From positions 39,446,230 to 39,510,229 of the forward strand of contig CM051516.1 of assembly GCA_028015205.1 (NCBI GenBank): a stretch of 64,000 nt of DNA, read 5' to 3'. Source of the DNA: Mytilisepta virgata. Its lineage: Eukaryota > Mollusca > Bivalvia > Mytilida > Mytilidae. Positions within the stretch are counted from its first letter, which is position 1; each line of letters starts with the position of its first letter. This document shows, in pieces, positions 45,092 to 55,400 of the stretch. The translations under genes were made by a program, and so were the position numbers. The notes under the pieces are model-generated. The model did not search any database, was not told where the DNA came from, and worked only from the letters and a program-made list of their open reading frames with translations.

Positions 45092-45196
45092 ATGGAATTC
45101 GAATTAATGGTGATTTTCCCATATGTTGTTATATTGTCAATATTTGTCACATACATGTATCATGTGTATAGACGTCCACTTGTTCAAGGAAGATAA
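45092..45196 (+). CDS. Possible 34-residue single-pass membrane micropeptide
   Basis: ATG at 45092 in favourable context (GTCCCATGG) opens 34 codons: MEFELMVIFPYVVILSIFVT and then YMYHVYRRPLVQGR. There is one hydrophobic span and a basic tail. It starts about 420 bp upstream of the galactosyltransferase ATG on the opposite strand, so a divergent promoter is conceivable. I recognise no family, and a chance ORF is quite possible. Confidence 0.25.
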   Translation: MEFELMVIFPYVVILSIFVTYMYHVYRRPLVQGR

Positions 45197-45199
45197 CCT

Positions 45200-46735
45200 A
45201 TTTCTCCCGGACTTTTTCAAATTAAAAATTCCATAACAAATCTGTAAATTTTGGCCTTTCGCACCAGTGTTTACCAATATGAAATTGCTGTGTCGTGTTT
45301 CCGGTGAATACGTATATACACGTATTATGATTCATCATCTATACTAATTATATCCTTCGAACATGATAATTTAAAATTTTAAAGGAGTCAGCCCGATAGG
45401 ATTATATCCTATTTATACCATCATACTCGGTAACGTGCAAATGATAGCATTCAATTATTTAGGGGGGGGGGGGGGTCTTTCAGCATTTACACCTGATGCA
45501 ATGATAAGTGTGATAAAAGAAGGATGTCTGGTTACGTTTAATGGCATCATGGTATAAATGAATATTTTACTTTCAGATACAAAAACGATGATATCATGGT
45601 TAACAAATGTAAAAATTCCCCCTTACCGTATTTTGGATTAATAACACTTTGACTACAGGTAAACACCAAAGAAAAATCTTCAGATGTAAAACATATTGTA
45701 ACAGTGCACATTAATATGTCAAATGATGTGCAAAAAATTACCTTTGTTTTGTATTCACACTAGAGTGTGTAATGATATGTGATCATAAATATTTGGCTCC
45801 AGGGTTTCGCCTTAAAAACCCTGACATAAAACTAAATTGTAATCAGTGAAATATTTCATATCAGAAGATAAAATATTATAGAAGTAAATAACCTTTCAAC
45901 ACAAACTGGACAAACAATGACTATGAAATGTAACTTTACAAGGGTTCTATACCACTGAACTTTGTAATAACAAAATTCTTACCTCGTTGGTTTGGTGTAC
46001 ACATTTGTTGATAAAATGGCCGCACTTTTGGCTGCTGATGAGATATCATGTTACACACACATTTCTTTTCAGATAAGTATGTAACCTCCCGTAGAGATCA
46101 TTACTTCCGTTAGTATATCAATTAAATAATTGGCCAATTACAACACATCTCTTGTCATGAATGTATTCATTTTTTACAGCTTTTCTAATCGTCATGATAA
46201 TTTTTCCCTTTGACCTTGTCTTCATGCAATAACATATATTTGGGATTAAAAAATATTTTTTATTAGCTAAAATACAAATTAGGATATTCTTCTTTTTATT
46301 GATCAAAAGATTGGTCCGTTGTTTTAGAAGGGGTTTCTATAGAATTCATATGATTGATGTGGATGACAATTTTCAGATTTACCTTCAAAATAAATATACA
46401 GATTACGTGACTCTGTTAATTTTAAGAGAAAAAAAAATTGTGCCGCTTCATTTTGCAAAAATGCTGGAAATTCGCCCCAAAGTCTTCGTTTTTCAAGAAA
46501 TTAAAACTAAAAAGTGTGTTCGCCCGCTCCTAAAATTGTGTACAAAACAGGATTTTCCCCCTTTTTTTTTGCAATATTTTAGTTAAAAAATTGTCCCGAA
46601 AGTAAATTTGATCTTCGCCTGAAAAAACCAGTCCTCAAGAGAAAAAAAATTAAAATTAAAATTGCTAGCACATATTTTTGCCGTAAAAATATCCAAAGAA
46701 CTAAAAATCAATTTGGTGTGGCCTAAATTTGTTAA
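45200..46735. other. Intergenic, no gene recognised
   Basis: AT-rich sequence with a G14 run at 45462-45475. An open stretch at 46299-46586 has no recognisable domain. Confidence 0.4.
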
Positions 46736-46739
46736 ATTA

Positions 46740-46990
46740 TAGTGCCGGGGACAGTATTGAAAGGCGAGATATTCTTATATCAAATGCATATATTTTTAAT
46801 GATTATATGTAATGTATATATTTAGATAGTCCACATAATGTGGATCTTTGTAGAAATTGTTTCAATTGTAAGATTAATTTATGTTGTTTATTTCATTATT
46901 TTGTTTTAATCGAGGGCCTCGAGTAAGATTAGCTTCTTAATTCTAACTGTCACGGTTACCCACTTCAGATAAAGACATTACTTACTTACT
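46740..46990 (+). mobile_element. LINE-like 3' tail ending in ACTT repeats
   Basis: ATTTTGTTTTAATCGAGGGC, CTCGAGTAAGATTAGCTTCT, GTCACGGTTACCCACTTCAG and then ATAAAGACATTACTTACTTACTTACC. The signal-plus-short-repeat ending is typical of non-LTR retrotransposon 3' ends. No reverse transcriptase was found upstream. Confidence 0.55.
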
Positions 46991-46994
46991 TACC

Positions 46995-49880
46995 TTTTCA
47001 CAAATCTGCATATTTATTATGCATGAAGTTTTTACTTTGTGTAGATTTAGAAGATTGAACCATCATTTACCAATGGAAAATATTTCGAGAAAAGCAAGGG
47101 TTTCTAATTAATACCAAAATGGGAATCATTGGGAGGAATTTTATGACCTGTTCAAAGGCAACATTTTTAAAGATGAACATCAACAATTTTTTAAAGTGGA
47201 ATACACAAAACACCAAATTGTCTAACATTCTCCTAGCTTATGATTTTTTTTTTTTTTTTTTTTTTTTGGTAAACGTATGTAAGATTTTTAGTCAGAACAA
47301 TTGACAAAAAGTTTGCTATACTCAAGGTTATTGATTGTTAGGCTGTTTTATTCCTTACTTTCGTACTCAATACATTGGATAATATAACTGAATATATATA
47401 TATGCAATTGTTGTATTTATATATAAATACAAATGTATATTAATTATGGTTTGTGAGAATAAAGATATATATATATATACTTATATTTTGGAGGTGACAA
47501 AGATATGGTCGTAAACTCCAGTAAGGCGGAGAAGGCAACATTCGATAAAAGTACTAGGCATGCACGGAAGCCGAGTGTGATATGTGGATATATCAACCAA
47601 ATATAAAAATAAAACATGAATTCATAGGAAAAGGGGTTTGGAAATTTGCAAGAAAAACAGGAACATTCCACGATTGTATCCAATTTGGCTCTAATTTAAT
47701 ACTGAACACGTTCGACATCAGCTTTTAAGAATGAATGAAATTATATCATATATATTTTGATAAGTTAAGTATAAGGGGAGTTCTGGAGTTATAATTTAAG
47801 GTAAATAGTTTGGTTTCCTAACTGAATGTATAATGATTCACAGATTTATTGTGATATACTGTGCTTGTATAATACGATCTACTTTCTAAAGGTCGGATGT
47901 TGTTACGGATTTGTTTTGTTATATAACAGTGTTTGTAAGCTACCCACCCAGAATGTTTCAGTCAAATATTCTGTAAACGTCTGCTTCGTTCCGTTAAATG
48001 GGTTTTCGAAGAAAAAAAAGTAAAACTATTTCTTTAAATTTGACAGTTATGCAGAAAACACGTCCAAAGAATGATATATAAGCTAGCATCGTTTGGAAAT
48101 TGCAAGAACATAACATGATCTACATGTAACTACATGGAGGAGAAAAATTTCTCCAAATATTTCCACCTGGTGAACTCCATAGCGTCATGATTTAAAAAAA
48201 AAAGATGCAAGAGAAATGACAAAACACAGGATAGAACTGAAAACTAAAGTCGTCAATTAATTTAATATTTCAATAATTATTTTATATATATACGTAGTCT
48301 GATATTCCTCTGACTCAAAACGACCCAGTTGAGCGCATTTGCCAAACTAATAATAAAATGTAAGCATATGGAGCCAGTATCCATGAAGCAAATCCCACAG
48401 GACTGAACTGGCACAGAAAATGATTGGTTATATCTTGGGGTCGTCTTTTGGCCTTCAACAAGGAGCAAAAGTTCAATTTCAAGACAAGCCTCAGGAACAC
48501 TTGCGTCAAAAATTCACCTTAAGTAACCAAAAATCACAAATTAACACAGTTTTCCACACAATAAACCTATAACAGCTAGTAGTCAAGTGACAGTCACTGA
48601 CAATGGAGGGTCTTAGCTTGTGACGGGCACATATAAAACCTGGTGGGGTTATACCAAATCCTGCATGGGTTAGTGTCTAAACAAAAGTATAGACAAACAA
48701 CAGCCGATATTTATTAAAAGGCCGTTTATGGTCAGAGAAATCTCGGTTAATATAAATATTGCTATTTACATGTAATATAGTTTTAAATATTTAAAAAAAA
48801 ATGATTATTCTGTACATTAATTAGTGTTCATTATAACAAGCAGAACATAGCTCATAACACAAATATTCACAAATCGTCTAATGACTGTTTCTTTTTACTT
48901 CACTCCCTGAAAATAGAAGAAAGGTTAAAAAACATAAGTTACTATATATAAATATAAATTAAGAAATGAGCTTTCAAGCTGACAGAGTTCATATGCTGCA
49001 AACTCAGAAGACAACCGAAGACATTGTTGTTTAGAAAATATTAGGATTTAAGAGGTAAACGATATCGGGTACAAACTTTTCCATTTTGTATTGGTATATT
49101 GTATTGACAAATTTATTCTAAATGCTTATCGTATGACAAACCAATAAAAAAATTAAATCGTTACTGAGACAACTACTTAAATGACTGAAAGGTTATTCAT
49201 AAAGTACAACAATGTACAATGGTGCCAAACCTATACATTCCGTACATGATGGAAGGCGTGGGTTGAATACTTATCGTATTTCCCCATGCCTATATCGATC
49301 TGCTGAGGCCTTCACAATTTCCCGTATTTCGGCACTGTGACGTTGTAAAGAGTTGACCCGACCCTAATATGAGCTGACCCGAATATATCAGCGACGTCAT
49401 AATGTTTGACCCAACGTTGACCTGAATATATCAGGAAAACATCGGTGGCCATTGAAAAGTAAGAAATTCCATTAAGTTTGCTAGTTAACAATACGATAAA
49501 TTTAACATCAAGTTTTCTTCGAACAAATATTGTAAAATATAAGTCGCTCGACAAAAAAGCAATGTGTCACGCGGCTGATATTTTACGATATACGTTTGCA
49601 GAAAACCTGATAATATGTACATATATTTAACACCGCCACATCATTCTATATGTACCCCTTCCACACCAAAATAACCAAGCGTTCAGTGAGAGATCAGGGT
49701 TTAAACTAATTATCCAAACAGAAGGGTAACTGGGTCAATATTATTCCAAATATTTTACATTTTAATTTTTTATATTTATGTTAGCTTCTAAAATTAACAT
49801 ACGAAAAGTGAAAATGATTAATTGCAATTTGTTACTGTAAATTTAGAATCAAGTGTCCTTTTTCCGCTGCATTTTTAGGC
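46995..49880. other. Intergenic, simple repeats only
   Basis: Contains a poly-T run (about 47246-47267), an (AT)n stretch near 47395-47480 and short minus-strand open stretches (47444-47683, 48277-48509, 49312-49554) with no domain I recognise. Confidence 0.4.
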
Positions 49881-49884
49881 TGAT

Positions 49885-49890
49885 TTTATT
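49885..49890 (-). terminator. Polyadenylation signal of the cysteine-rich peptide gene
   Basis: AATAAA on the minus strand 54 bp past the stop at 49944. Confidence 0.55.
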
Positions 49891-49943
49891 TTTTGCTTGC
49901 CCCTCCGCTCCCATTTGTTATTAATTACTTTCTTACCAGTATG

Positions 49944-50242
49944 TTAGTGCTCTTGGCTGTGACTAGTATGTACGTGATGACATTTTGTTCCACAACAAGA
50001 ATATACACATTGGGCCGTTTCTCCGTGGTGTTGACATTCCATGTCGGTACGACAGTGAAGATGAAATGAGCATCTGCAGCTTCTACCAAATAAATCGTCA
50101 GCCCATCGCTTAGTAATGCGAGATCTTTTTAGCAACGACATAACATGTGAAGGTCTTTTACGGCCATGGGAGTTTGACAAATCTGTAAGGATAAAACGTC
50201 CATTTATTAAAACTGAGCTATTATATCCATCTTTTTTCATTC
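49944..50242 (-). CDS. Cysteine-rich peptide exon 2: linker and eight-Cys module
   Basis: Acceptor TTCACAG before 50242. It encodes the variable linker and the module SCRCSFHLHCRTDMECQHHG followed by the SCCGTKC end, then a His-rich tail and TAA. Confidence 0.75.
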
Positions 50243-50373
50243 CTGTGAATTTTATTTTAATAAAATTTCACTTCAAAATTTAAATATTATCAAACACTTT
50301 GGAACGCATTATTATACGTACCAATATTAAGGATTATGAAAAATAAAACCAAAATCAACCAAACTTTGGACAT
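49944..50373 (-). CDS. Secreted cysteine-rich peptide precursor (two exons)
   Basis: Exon 1 50373-50322 encodes a signal peptide (MSKVWLILVLFFIILNI) and ends in phase 1 at G|GTACGT. Exon 2 50242-49944 continues in the same phase, giving 116 residues. After the signal peptide come a linker with dibasic sites (GRKR at 44-47, KR at 56-57, KR at 62-63) and a compact C-terminal module with eight Cys: C-x-C-x5-C-x5-C-x8-C-x3-CC-x3-C (73-105). The tail is His-rich. A second acceptor CTTACAG in the same phase would start exon 2 at 50182 and remove 20 residues. I do not recognise the cysteine pattern as a named family. A processed peptide released after KR63 (starting WADDLFGR) is plausible but is inference. 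AATAAA follows at 49885-49890. Confidence 0.75.
50322..50373 (-). CDS. Cysteine-rich peptide exon 1: signal peptide
   Basis: Seventeen codons plus one base. Lys-3 is followed by a strongly hydrophobic core. The ATG context is AACCATGT. It is in phase with both candidate acceptors of exon 2. Confidence 0.75.
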
Positions 50374-50384
50374 GGTTACTCTAT

Positions 50385-50970
50385 TCAATACTTTGTATTA
50401 TTTTGTCTTGTGATACTCAAGATTTCTACTTAAGTAACGTAAAAATTCTAGATAAGAAAGTTATCGTCATTAATGTTGTCATTTTCATCACACGATAAAC
50501 GTGTAAATCTGGGGCTAGTATTGGGGTAAAATAACTGGACTATGATATCACCGACAAAACAAATGAAACTTGGTCACTAAGTTATGTCATAACGACACCG
50601 TTTGTGAGAAGAGTCTAGTTGACTATGATGTCACCGATAAAACAACGAAAGAAACTTGGACATTCATATTTTGCTATGCCATATTGACTCTGTTTGCAAG
50701 CAGAGTCTCGATAAACGGCGGTGTTATTCCGTCGCATTGGGACGAAAAAATCTTCAAAGAAGGAGTGACATCTTTACCATGTTAAAGACTCCTATGTAAA
50801 TATCGAAAATTTACATCTACATCTACCTGCAAATAGTGACCACCTTCAACTAATTGAATATTATGTCACAGAAGGAGCATATACTTACAGCAATACATAG
50901 ATAAAACAAATTTAATAAAATTTAAAAAAAAAAGCATAAAACTTTTTTTTAACTGAGAATGTATGACTTA
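50385..50970. other. Intergenic, no gene recognised
   Basis: Contains a short imperfect direct repeat of TGACTATGATGTCACCGA-like words (near 50540 and 50620), otherwise nothing supported. Confidence 0.4.
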
Positions 50971-50974
50971 ATAT

Positions 50975-51255
50975 TGATATTTGGATATGGCTGCTTTGAG
51001 AGCGCTTACTGATGTTTCTATTAATGGAGTTATTAGGTGCATATAGCTTGTTCCAGTCGGTAATAGTTCTGGTAAAAAATGATTCTTTCTATATTGTGTC
51101 TTGCATGAGGGGATACAGGTGTTTGAGTATGTGGTATGTCTATTTTGTGGGAGAAGTATATTAATCTTTGGAATTGCAACTTTGCATGGAGTATACTTAA
51201 TGCCGTTCTCGCACCATAAAGCGGAGAGGGATTTAAATCAGTTGCTATGACCTGC
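50975..51255 (-). pseudogene. LINE reverse transcriptase C-terminus relic
   Basis: The minus strand reads FFTRTITDWNKLYAPNNSIN and then RNISKRSQSSHIQIS. The FFxRTIxDWNxL pattern is the usual C-terminal end of Jockey/CR1-like non-LTR reverse transcriptases. Upstream on the same strand, words such as CIPSCKTQYRKN belong with it, but the frame is broken. It is 5' truncated. Confidence 0.75.
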
Positions 51256-51259
51256 TTTC

Positions 51260-51885
51260 CAATCCACTATTATCATATATTATTAACTTTAAACTAAGTT
51301 CAGCTATATATGTATATATTATATATATAATATTGGCGCTGCATTTGTAAACAATATTGTTTGAAAGAGGTTCTCAAATAAACTCTATTTATGAACTGAC
51401 ACAAAATCGGTTATAGGACATTTTGAAATATTTTTGACCGTCCAAAAATCTATTCTGAAATATTTTACGTCATCACGGCAATAATTCTAGAATTTTAAGA
51501 GCCTCTTGTATTTTTTTACCTAAACAATCGATGTTATATTTGTATGAATGTCTGAAAATGATGGGACCAATTATCAAGTTATGTTTCAGTGGGTTCTGAA
51601 ATGGGAGGTTCGTAAATATTTTAGGACGCATAATAAAATTAATACTTTTGACACTTACGAATCTATTCTTTATATATATATATCTCACATGAAACCGCAT
51701 TTGAAATTTAAATTTAAAATCAAATGTTCAAAGTACTCAATTTTCGCAAGCAAAGTAATGAAAAAGATCATTAACTTAACAAAAATATTTTTTAACACGT
51801 TAACCTGTCAATTAATTTCAATTAGAAAATTACTATAATGTTGTTCTACATGTAATCTGTTTATACAGGTCTCCCATCCTGTTCT
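51260..51885. other. Intergenic, no gene recognised
   Basis: AT-rich, with (TA)n near 51305-51335. An open stretch at 51548-51838 has no domain. Confidence 0.4.
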
Positions 51886-51889
51886 TATA

Positions 51890-52175
51890 AATGTTTATTT
51901 ACCATTTTGTGAATTAGAAATTTCACAATGATGTTAAAAATACATTTATTTACAAAATGGGAATATATATAACATAAAAAATTAAGTATGTTGCGAAACA
52001 GCCCATGCGACAATAGATAACAAGAAAAAAAATGGAAATGGAAATGGTGAGCTGTCAAAAGGGGCATAAAACGACTAAAATGTATGAAGTACACAAGTCG
52101 AACAAAACCAAATATAAAACTAAAAAGTTAAAAATACCCACCGTTTCGACCAATATGCTCTTGATCCCGAGCATG
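51890..52175 (-). repeat. Dispersed repeat, copy 2 (pairs with 17025-17265)
   Basis: On the minus strand: GATCAAGAGCATATTGGTCG, TTTTGTTCGACTTGTG, CGTTTTATGCCCCTTTTGAC, AGCTCACCATTTCC and GGGCTGTTTCGCAACATACT. This is the same order of words as the copy at 17 kb. Confidence 0.75.
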
Positions 52176-52206
52176 TAAAAAAATAAAAATAAACAAGAAT
52201 TACTAT

Positions 52207-52247
52207 CTGGGACTGTTATACTAACTATGTTAGTATAATAGTCCCAG
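52207..52247. repeat. Short hairpin, 19-bp stem
   Basis: CTGGGACTGTTATACTAAC, three bases, then GTTAGTATAATAGTCCCAG. One mismatch. Confidence 0.85.
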
Positions 52248-52428
52248 TTACTTTTGACAGATAAAATATCATAAAAATAAATACCAGTCATATATTTCAA
52301 CAATCTATACACCGTATAATTTCCTCAAATAGAATATTTTTATTTTAACAGTTTACAATATTACTGATCAAGGGGAGATAGCCCCGTACATTTTTTACCT
52401 GTGATTTACCTGCAGTTCCTGTTTCAAA

Positions 52429-52492
52429 ATGGACGACAAATTATTTGTTTACATTTTATATTTACTACTAATTGTTATTACAATTTCTAATG
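52429..52492 (+). CDS. CUB-Ly6 exon 1: signal peptide
   Basis: MDDKLFVYILYLLLIVITIS then N and a split Gly/Ala codon. Clear hydrophobic core. Donor G|GTAAGT. Confidence 0.8.
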
Positions 52493-55400
52493 GTAAGTCG
52501 ATTATATTCAGTTAAAAGTAAACAGAAACAAAAATATTTCAAACAATAAATTGAAATTACAGGGGACATGGGAAGTTTCAAAAAGCAGTAACCCCCCGGG
52601 AGTAAACCGGTAAATACCTCCATATGTAATATTCATGATATGATATATATGATTTTTATGACATTTAACCATCAAAATATTTTATTGTGCAGTCAGGTGC
52701 ACTTTCTATCAGAAATACAATGAAAACACACACAAATTTAAATTAACAGGGAAACTTTGTTAAAAAATAAAGATTCGAATTTTAAAATTGTGGTCACAAG
52801 GGATATATATGGATAAATAACTAAAAGTTACAACTCCAATTTATGTACTCTGAGAGTGGTTTTTATGTCTTTGTTGCAAGATATATACAATAATATTTGA
52901 TACTTTAAGTCGAAATTATTAATATGTAAGTGTTTCCAGAACTGAACAGCCAAATAAATAAATCTACCGTAATTTGATTTACTATCAATAATAGGATTTC
53001 TGCATAATTTAATTCTTTGACAGATATGGTTGTATGTTCTGTCCAAAATTAATCCCAGTAAGATGTTTGAAATTTAAAAAAAAAGCATGGTTTAGTCTAC
53101 ATTATTGTATAATGGGACATGTCATAAATGTGCATATTATTTATTAAAATACCCTAGGTAGTGTCATATAGGGTTAGGATTCATGATATAGAGAACAGGT
53201 AAATTGTAGCAATAGGAAGAAGGAGTCTGAATACCTATGTCGCAGCATTTAAAAATGTTGTAGAAACTGTCCCATTATAATAGAAGTAAAAACGGTGGCT
53301 TGAAAATATGATTTTACCGCATGTAGACCCTCAATGCCAATATTTTACCACTCGCAATTAATTGTGGCAAAAATTTGCTCTAAAAGACCTACCCATGATA
53401 AAATTGAGAAGTTTTGAGGCCACCAGGAATTATTTCTCAAATTAAATGCATGCAGGCATCTCTTTATTTTTATGGCAAATATCTAAATTGAATTTTTTTT
53501 TATGATATGTGTACTTACTTAAGCTCAGAGTCTAATAAATAGCTGAATTTAGTATTATTATTAAATCCCCACAACAAAATTTGCTGTACTTATTGTTTTT
53601 GCTCTGTTTCTTTTCCTTTCTTCTGAGTCATGAACTTGTCCAAAGTGTATTTCAAAAACCGGTTCAAGCAAACTTAATGAAACTTGGTACAAAAATATGT
53701 GGCCATGCTTTGTTGTGCATAAAGGTGTCTGAATTTTCAAAAATGGCTGCAGTTTGGGGACTTTTGTGTTGGCATCCCAACACAGTATTACTTGTTATTC
53801 TGTTTTGTTTAAGAAAAGAGTTGTTTATTTTTATTATTTTGTTTAAGAAAAGAGTTGTTTATTTTTATTATTTTGTTCCAGCTGAGATAGTTGTCCAGTC
53901 TACAGACTATTGTTCACCATGCAGTAATGAGTACTGTCGTAACACACCATATTACAAAACTAAGTATAATTTTGCATCAGAGGACTATGACACTGTACAG
54001 TCACATTCTGGGAACATGTACTATAGAGATGGTGAAAACTGTATTGTCTACATCAAAGCAAAGAAAAATTACCAAATAGAGGTTTTGTTGACAAGTTTAG
54101 ATGTTGATTCTAACGCAGTATTTGGTAATGATGGATATCCGACAAAATGCTATGATTATCTTAGACTTTTCAATGGTAAGTATAAGCGTGTGATTTTCAT
54201 CTCTATAGCCCTTTTCAGAAAGTCATTTCCGGAATCACGATTCTGACTCTTAAATGATAATTTGAAACAAGTTATTTCCCTTGCTAGGATGTAGTACTGG
54301 TTCGCTGTAATGAAGAGTAAAGAATTAACTGTTAATATAACTTGTTAATTTGCACGTAATGTTTGGTTTATATAAATTTGGTAACGGCTTACGATCTTTT
54401 TGTTTCCAACATGTGTAATCAAACTCGATTGTAAAGCTGGAAATCTTTGTATATCAAAGTAATAAATAATTTTTGTTTACTTCCTACCGGTAGCTATGCA
54501 CTGCAGCAAACCAGTAATATGTCCCAGCAAGGGAGATAACTTGCCTCAAATTATAATTTTTAGCATCATGTATGTTGTACTATACATCAATTAGTCTAAT
54601 TGTTCCTTATTCATGATTCTTTTGTATATTTTTATTTTTGGTAGGAGTTGTCTCCCATATGATCTGGTATATATCGATTATGTGTCAATGAAATAGAATT
54701 AAAAAGAGTGTTATTTTTTTAAAAGCTTTAAATGTTGAGCAGAAAAAGCAAATTGTATTGAATATCTGCTAAATGGGAGGTAACTCTTACTCAAGTAGCC
54801 ACTTGAAACAGAAAATAGGAGTTGGTAACCAGTTGTATTTGAATGTTATAGGGCCAAGAGTAGACAATGCCAGAATGTTACCAGGGGTACCAGCCTCAGG
54901 TATCTGTGGACGTATCTACCAAGATGGAGATTTGGCAAAATTGAGGTCATTTAGAACAACACAGAATGAACTGACGGTACAGTTCGTGACAGATAACAGG
55001 AGAGACAATAAAGGTGGATTCGTACTGAAAATAACACAAATTTATTATTCCAATCCTAATAATCTGTATCCTGATGGAGTTAACCCTGGAGGTAAGTAAT
55101 ATGGTTTAAATGTTTTCTTTCAAAGCAGACACATGTTGTATATCCATATTGTTTTATTTGTTCATAGCTACAAGATGCCCCTACCATGTTTTCTTGTTCA
55201 GTTGTACTGAAATATATTTCTGAAGAAAATGATTTTTAAACAAATATATTGGTCAATATAACAGCATTAACTAAACTCCATCCGAATAAAATATATAACT
55301 CCACTTCAGTGGTTCATTGACAATTACTGGTCCGAGACTACAATTAATTCATAGTGCATTTTTATATTAAAATAAATTAGATTAAAAAAATACTCGCTCA

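Noticed and set aside
49312..49554. 80-codon minus-strand ORF after the cysteine-rich peptide gene
   Set aside because: Lies beyond that gene's polyadenylation signal, has no recognisable domain and includes short repeated GACCCGA/ATATATCAG words.
53812..53875. Functional internal repeat in a membrane protein
   Set aside because: The duplicated AGAAAAGAGTTGTTTATTTT word lies in an intron; the similarity of translated repeats follows from a 36-bp duplication.
53581..54246. A 221-codon open frame beginning upstream of CUB-Ly6 exon 2
   Set aside because: Its first 100 codons are intron: low-complexity, containing a 36-bp tandem duplication and ending at a strong TTCCAG acceptor. The domain starts only after 53882, and a signal-peptide exon in the right phase exists at 52429.
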